NCBI GenBank assembly: GCA_001701115.1
Contig: DAAJ01000086.1
Location: forward strand, 1 to 23,858
DNA length: 23,858 nt
Origin: Bacteroidales bacterium GP2
Lineage (GTDB): Bacteria > Bacteroidota > Bacteroidia > Bacteroidales > Muribaculaceae
Reading direction: 5' to 3'
Under the pieces are notes generated by a model that was not told where the DNA came from, did no database searches, and saw nothing but the letters and a program-made list of their open reading frames with translations. Of the stretch, positions 21,020 to 23,858 are shown one piece after another (the first letter of the stretch is position 1; each line of letters begins with the position of its first letter). The position numbers and the translations under genes are program-made.

Positions 21020-22534
21020 ATGGCTAAGAAAGCTTTACTAATGATTCTCGACGGTTGGGGCATCGGCAACCATACCAAGAGCGATGTGATTTACTCTACT
21101 CCCACACCATATTGGGACTATCTTATCAAAACTTACCCCAATTCCCAGCTTCAGGCAAGCGGTGAAAATGTAGGATTGCCTGACGGACAGATGGGTAACA
21201 GTGAGGTAGGTCACCTTAATATCGGCGCCGGACGTGTCGTTTACCAGGATCTTGTTAAAATCAACAAGGCTTGCAAGGATGGCTCGATCATGGAGAATCC
21301 TGAAATCAAGAGCGCGTTTTCATACGCACGCGATAATGGCAAGGCAATCCATTTCATGGGTCTGACTTCTGACGGCGGCGTGCATTCTTCTCTTGACCAT
21401 CTCTTTGCTCTATGCGATATCGCAAAGGCTTATGGTCTTGAAAAAGTGTATATCCACTGCTTTATGGACGGTCGTGACACCGACCCCCATAGCGGCAAGG
21501 GCTTTATTGAGCAGCTTAGGGCTCATTGCGAAAATAGCGCAGGCACTATCGCTTCAATTATCGGTCGTTACTATGCAATGGACCGTGATAAACGTTGGGA
21601 GCGCGTGAAAGTCGCTTACGATCTCCTCGTGCATGGCGAAGGCAAGCAGGCAACCGATATGGTAGAAGCAATGCAGGAATCTTATGACGAGGGTGTCACC
21701 GATGAATTTGTTAAGCCTATCAATAATTCTACTGTTGACGGCACTATCAAGGAGGGTGATGCAGTTATTTTCTTCAACTACCGCAACGACCGCGCCAAGG
21801 AGCTGACAATAGCTCTTACGCAGCATGACATTCCTGAAGCGGGCATGACCACGATTCCTGATTTGCAGTATTATTGCATGACTCCTTATGATGCTTCATT
21901 TACCGGCGTTCACATCCTGTTTGACAAGGAAAATGTAAACAATACTCTTGGCGAGTACCTGTCCAGCCTGGATAAGAAACAGCTTCATATTGCGGAGACA
22001 GAGAAATATGCACATGTTACTTTCTTCTTCAATGGCGGGCGTGAGCAGCCTTATGAAGGGGAGGAACGCATCCTTGTTGCTTCACCGAAAGTTGCTACTT
22101 ACGACCTTAAGCCTGAAATGAGCGCATTTGAGGTATGCGACAAACTTGTTGAAGCAATCAAGAGTGAGAAGTTTGATTTCATTGTTGTGAACTATGCAAA
22201 CGGCGACATGGTTGGTCATACCGGCGTGTACGAGGCTATTGAAAAGGCAGTGAAAGCTGTTGACAAGTGCGTTGAGCGTACTGTTGAGGCTGCCAAGGAA
22301 GCAGACTACGAGGTGATTATTATTGCTGACCACGGCAATGCCGATAATGCTGTAAATCCTGATGGAACCCCCAACACGGCACACTCACTTAATCCTGTAC
22401 CCTGCGTGTATGTAACATCACGCAAGGACGCTAAAGTGGAGGATGGCAAGCTCGCTGATGTTGCTCCCACTATCTTGAGCATTATGGGGCTCAAGCAGCC
22501 GGCAGAAATGACCGGTCACTCTCTTATTGGCTGA
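21020..22534 (+). CDS. gpmI: 2,3-bisphosphoglycerate-independent phosphoglycerate mutase
   Basis: GpmI interconverts 3- and 2-phosphoglycerate in glycolysis using two Mn2+ ions. The 504-residue length is typical. D11 (LMILDGWG) and the phospho-accepting S61 in GQMGNSEVGHLNIG are present, as are HCFMDGRDTDP, the arginine-rich YYAMDRDKRWERV and the metal-binding C-terminal segments NGDMVGHTG and ADHGNADN. It is monocistronic, with its own promoter and a hairpin terminator. Confidence 0.97.
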   Translation: MAKKALLMILDGWGIGNHTKSDVIYSTPTPYWDYLIKTYPNSQLQASGENVGLPDGQMGNSEVGHLNIGAGRVVYQDLVKINKACKDGSIMENPEIKSAFSYARDNGKAIHFMGLTSDGGVHSSLDHLFALCDIAKAYGLEKVYIHCFMDGRDTDPHSGKGFIEQLRAHCENSAGTIASIIGRYYAMDRDKRWERVKVAYDLLVHGEGKQATDMVEAMQESYDEGVTDEFVKPINNSTVDGTIKEGDAVIFFNYRNDRAKELTIALTQHDIPEAGMTTIPDLQYYCMTPYDASFTGVHILFDKENVNNTLGEYLSSLDKKQLHIAETEKYAHVTFFFNGGREQPYEGEERILVASPKVATYDLKPEMSAFEVCDKLVEAIKSEKFDFIVVNYANGDMVGHTGVYEAIEKAVKAVDKCVERTVEAAKEADYEVIIIADHGNADNAVNPDGTPNTAHSLNPVPCVYVTSRKDAKVEDGKLADVAPTILSIMGLKQPAEMTGHSLIG

Positions 22535-22567
22535 TTAAAAAGCATATAGATTAAGATTAGGTTGTGG

Positions 22568-22604
22568 AGGGATGCTTCAAAATGTAGGCATCCCTTCATT
22601 TTTT
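22568..22604 (+). terminator. Rho-independent terminator of gpmI
   Basis: AGGGATGC (22568-22575) pairs perfectly with GCATCCCT (22588-22595), followed by TCATTTTTT. It lies 33 bases after the gpmI stop. Confidence 0.9.
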
Positions 22605-22656
22605 ATATAGATAGACCAAGTAAATGGTGGAAATAATAGATTTTATGACATAACAA

Positions 22657-22688
22657 TTTGCATATTACAACTATTGAGTATATCTTTG
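22657..22688 (+). promoter_or_regulatory. Promoter of the DUF6291-like gene
   Basis: TTTG (22657-22660), 20 bases, then TATCTTTG (22681-22688) are a full Bacteroidetes promoter match. It excludes an in-frame ATG at 22674 as the start and supports the ATG at 22728. Confidence 0.8.
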
Positions 22689-22727
22689 CCACTGAAATCA
22701 TTATTAATAACAATAAACACACAAATT

Positions 22728-23162
22728 ATGACTATGAAAACTCATTTCGTTTTCAATGCCGAATGGTATGAAATAATCAAGGATTGCTCAAATGAAGTGA
22801 AGGGCGAAGTATTCAGTGCCGTGATGGAGTATGCTGTCAACGGCATAATCCTTGAAGTGAGCAGGGAGGCAAAAATAATTTTCAGTTTTATCAAGCGGGA
22901 GATTGACCGCAGGTCTGCACGTAGACAGAAGGAAAGGCAGAGGCGTATAACCGTTTCCAAGTCAGCCAAGGCTGCACCTCCGGTTCATAAAGAAACTATT
23001 AGTGGGTTAGGAAACATCTGGGATGAGATGGATATTTCGGCTTCAAGCTCTTCTGATTCCTCTCTTGACAAGCGGCATGGCAATATTGGCGACAAGCGCC
23101 CCAAAAAGGACAAGGTATATCCCGTAGATAACAAGGTTTTGAACGGTTATGTAGTCCGATGA
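22728..23162 (+). CDS. DUF6291-like small protein with overprinted C-terminus
   Basis: From the ATG at 22728 the protein has 144 residues (MTMKTHFVFNAEWYEII); the ATG at 22734 is an alternative. Residues 1-65 match the pattern of DUF6291 as I remember it: aromatic FNAEWYEII, a helix with EVKGEVFSAVMEYAVNG, and IIFSFIKREIDRRSARR. Such domains occur in phage-derived and chromosomal Bacteroidales genes, and their function is unknown. The middle is basic, then serine-rich (SASSSSDSS). The last 40 residues (LDKRHGNIGDKRPKKDK and on) lie antisense to the membrane segment of the convergent gene, which explains their polar, lysine-rich make-up. No signal peptide. Confidence 0.7.
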   Translation: MTMKTHFVFNAEWYEIIKDCSNEVKGEVFSAVMEYAVNGIILEVSREAKIIFSFIKREIDRRSARRQKERQRRITVSKSAKAAPPVHKETISGLGNIWDEMDISASSSSDSSLDKRHGNIGDKRPKKDKVYPVDNKVLNGYVVR

Positions 23163-23375
23163 ATAGGAGTGTATGGCATAGCGCACACCGAAAATAGTTG
23201 TGATTATCACTCCTATTGCGCAAACCCACATTTCAATAGTTGCGGCTGTACGTTTCTTCTTGTCCGGAAGACGGTTTAGCACTGTCCTGGTAAACCAGGG
23301 ATTATAAGGGGCTTCCGGCAGATTGGATTTCAGCAATTCGCTCAGTTGTTGGTCAGTTTTGTTGGTATTCTTCAT
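23043..23375 (-). CDS. Small two-helix membrane protein, putative anti-sigma factor
   Basis: This 110-residue protein has a charged, probably cytoplasmic N-terminus (1-45, with PWFTRTVLNRLPDKKKR) and two hydrophobic helices (about 48-68 and 81-101), then a basic tail. Its start overlaps the stop of the ECF sigma factor by four bases (ATGA), so the two are made together. Position and layout suggest a small membrane anchor or anti-sigma factor that holds the sigma factor. It lacks a recognisable zinc-binding H-x(3)-C-x(2)-C motif, so this is inference. Its 3' 120 bases overlap the DUF6291-like gene on the other strand. Confidence 0.7.
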   Translation of the reverse strand: MKNTNKTDQQLSELLKSNLPEAPYNPWFTRTVLNRLPDKKKRTAATIEMWVCAIGVIITTIFGVRYAIHSYSSDYITVQNLVIYGIYLVLFGALVANIAMPLVKRGIRRA

Positions 23376-23858
23376 AATGCGTTATTAAGGGCTTTTGCCA
23401 TTTTAGTACGTGCCCGGGAAAGATATACTTTAACGGTTCCTTCCGGCAAGTCGGTTATATTTGCTATTTTCTTTATCGGTTGGTCCTCCATATAAAACAG
23501 TAACACGAGTGTGCGTTCGGTTTCATTGAGGGAATTAAGAGCAACATTAACATCGTGTTTGGTCTGTGTTTCCCCTTCCGGTGTAAGGTTGCTGTCGGCA
23601 ATCCCGGAAGCTTCATCAAGGGATGCGGAGTCTGATGCCTCTTTTTTCAAGGCAAGGAACTCCCGGTAGGCTATTTTATATAACCATGTTTTAAATCGTG
23701 CAAGCCCTTTGAAGGAGCGTATCGACGTGTATGCCTTTAGAAAAGTTTCCTGGGCAATGTCGTCAGTCAGTGCTGCATCACATCCGGTAAGGTTGAATAT
23801 GAAGCGACGCAGGATGTCCTGATACTCCTCAACAAGCTTGCCGAAAGCGTGGCGGTCG
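23372..23858 (-). CDS. ECF-type RNA polymerase sigma factor (5' end outside window)
   Basis: The frame is open from the right edge to the stop at 23372; an internal TTG at 23650 is not the start. Read from the edge it gives FGKLVEEYQDILRRFIFN (region 2.1), DDIAQETFLKAY and SFKGLARFKTWLYKIAYRE (regions 2.2-2.4), then an acidic linker, and region 4 with ALNSLNETERTLVLLFYME and the helix-turn-helix IKKIANITDLPEGTVKVYLS. About 160 residues are visible; only the N-terminal few are missing. It directs core polymerase to stress or signal promoters. The downstream coupled membrane protein is the likely regulator; the target genes are unknown. Confidence 0.93.
   Translation of the reverse strand, partial: DRHAFGKLVEEYQDILRRFIFNLTGCDAALTDDIAQETFLKAYTSIRSFKGLARFKTWLYKIAYREFLALKKEASDSASLDEASGIADSNLTPEGETQTKHDVNVALNSLNETERTLVLLFYMEDQPIKKIANITDLPEGTVKVYLSRARTKMAKALNNAL

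Overview
The window looks like a chromosome segment of a gut-type Bacteroidales bacterium, most plausibly Muribaculaceae-like. The reasons are: many promoters of the Bacteroidetes type (TTTG at -33, TAnnTTTG at -7) and almost no Shine-Dalgarno sequences; a type IX secretion (T9SS) type-B sorting domain; a DUF4835 gene between coaBC and recN; tandem GH92 mannosidases; and an encoded tRNA-Cys without CCA. The species cannot be read from the sequence.

Left end (1-3760, + strand) is AT-richer and accessory-looking. A 41-base imperfect palindrome (44-84) covers the -7 box of an odd class-II tRNA-Leu(UAG)-like gene (94-183). Five genes of no recognised function follow. Read closely, two are pieces of an FtsZ/tubulin fold. 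The first gene (232-636) aligns with FtsZ from the T7 loop to the end of the C-terminal domain and keeps both catalytic T7 aspartates. The fourth gene (2092-2742) aligns with the FtsZ N-terminal nucleotide-binding domain but has lost the tubulin signature GGGTGTG and the glycine-rich first loop. The third and fifth genes share an N-terminal domain resembling DUF6557, and the second encodes a charged helical protein. Genes two and three are each preceded by the same 37-base promoter-like element. I regard this cassette, a split FtsZ-like protein with its halves in inverted order plus paralogous partners, as the candidate undescribed system.

Middle (3811-16320, - strand) is core genome, read right to left: tRNA-Cys, then dnaN, a DnaQ/ExoX-like exonuclease, coaBC, DUF4835, recN and rlmB in a tight run (gaps of 15 bases or less, several overlaps), then a T9SS type-B secreted protein with its own promoter, a lytic transglycosylase, uvrA (13-base overlap) and ahpC, closed by a hairpin terminator. 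The run combines DNA replication and repair, coenzyme A synthesis, rRNA methylation, envelope biogenesis and peroxide defence.

Right part (16484-22604, + strand): two overlapping GH92 genes, one secreted and one a lipoprotein, form a small mannan or N-glycan utilisation pair. gpmI follows with its own promoter and terminator.

Right end (22657-23858): a DUF6291-like gene with a textbook promoter runs tail-to-tail into, and overlaps by 120 bases, a small two-helix membrane protein gene on the - strand. That gene is translationally coupled to an ECF sigma factor whose 5' end lies beyond the window. No stretch longer than 300 bases lacks a gene. I saw no CRISPR array, insertion sequence or rRNA.
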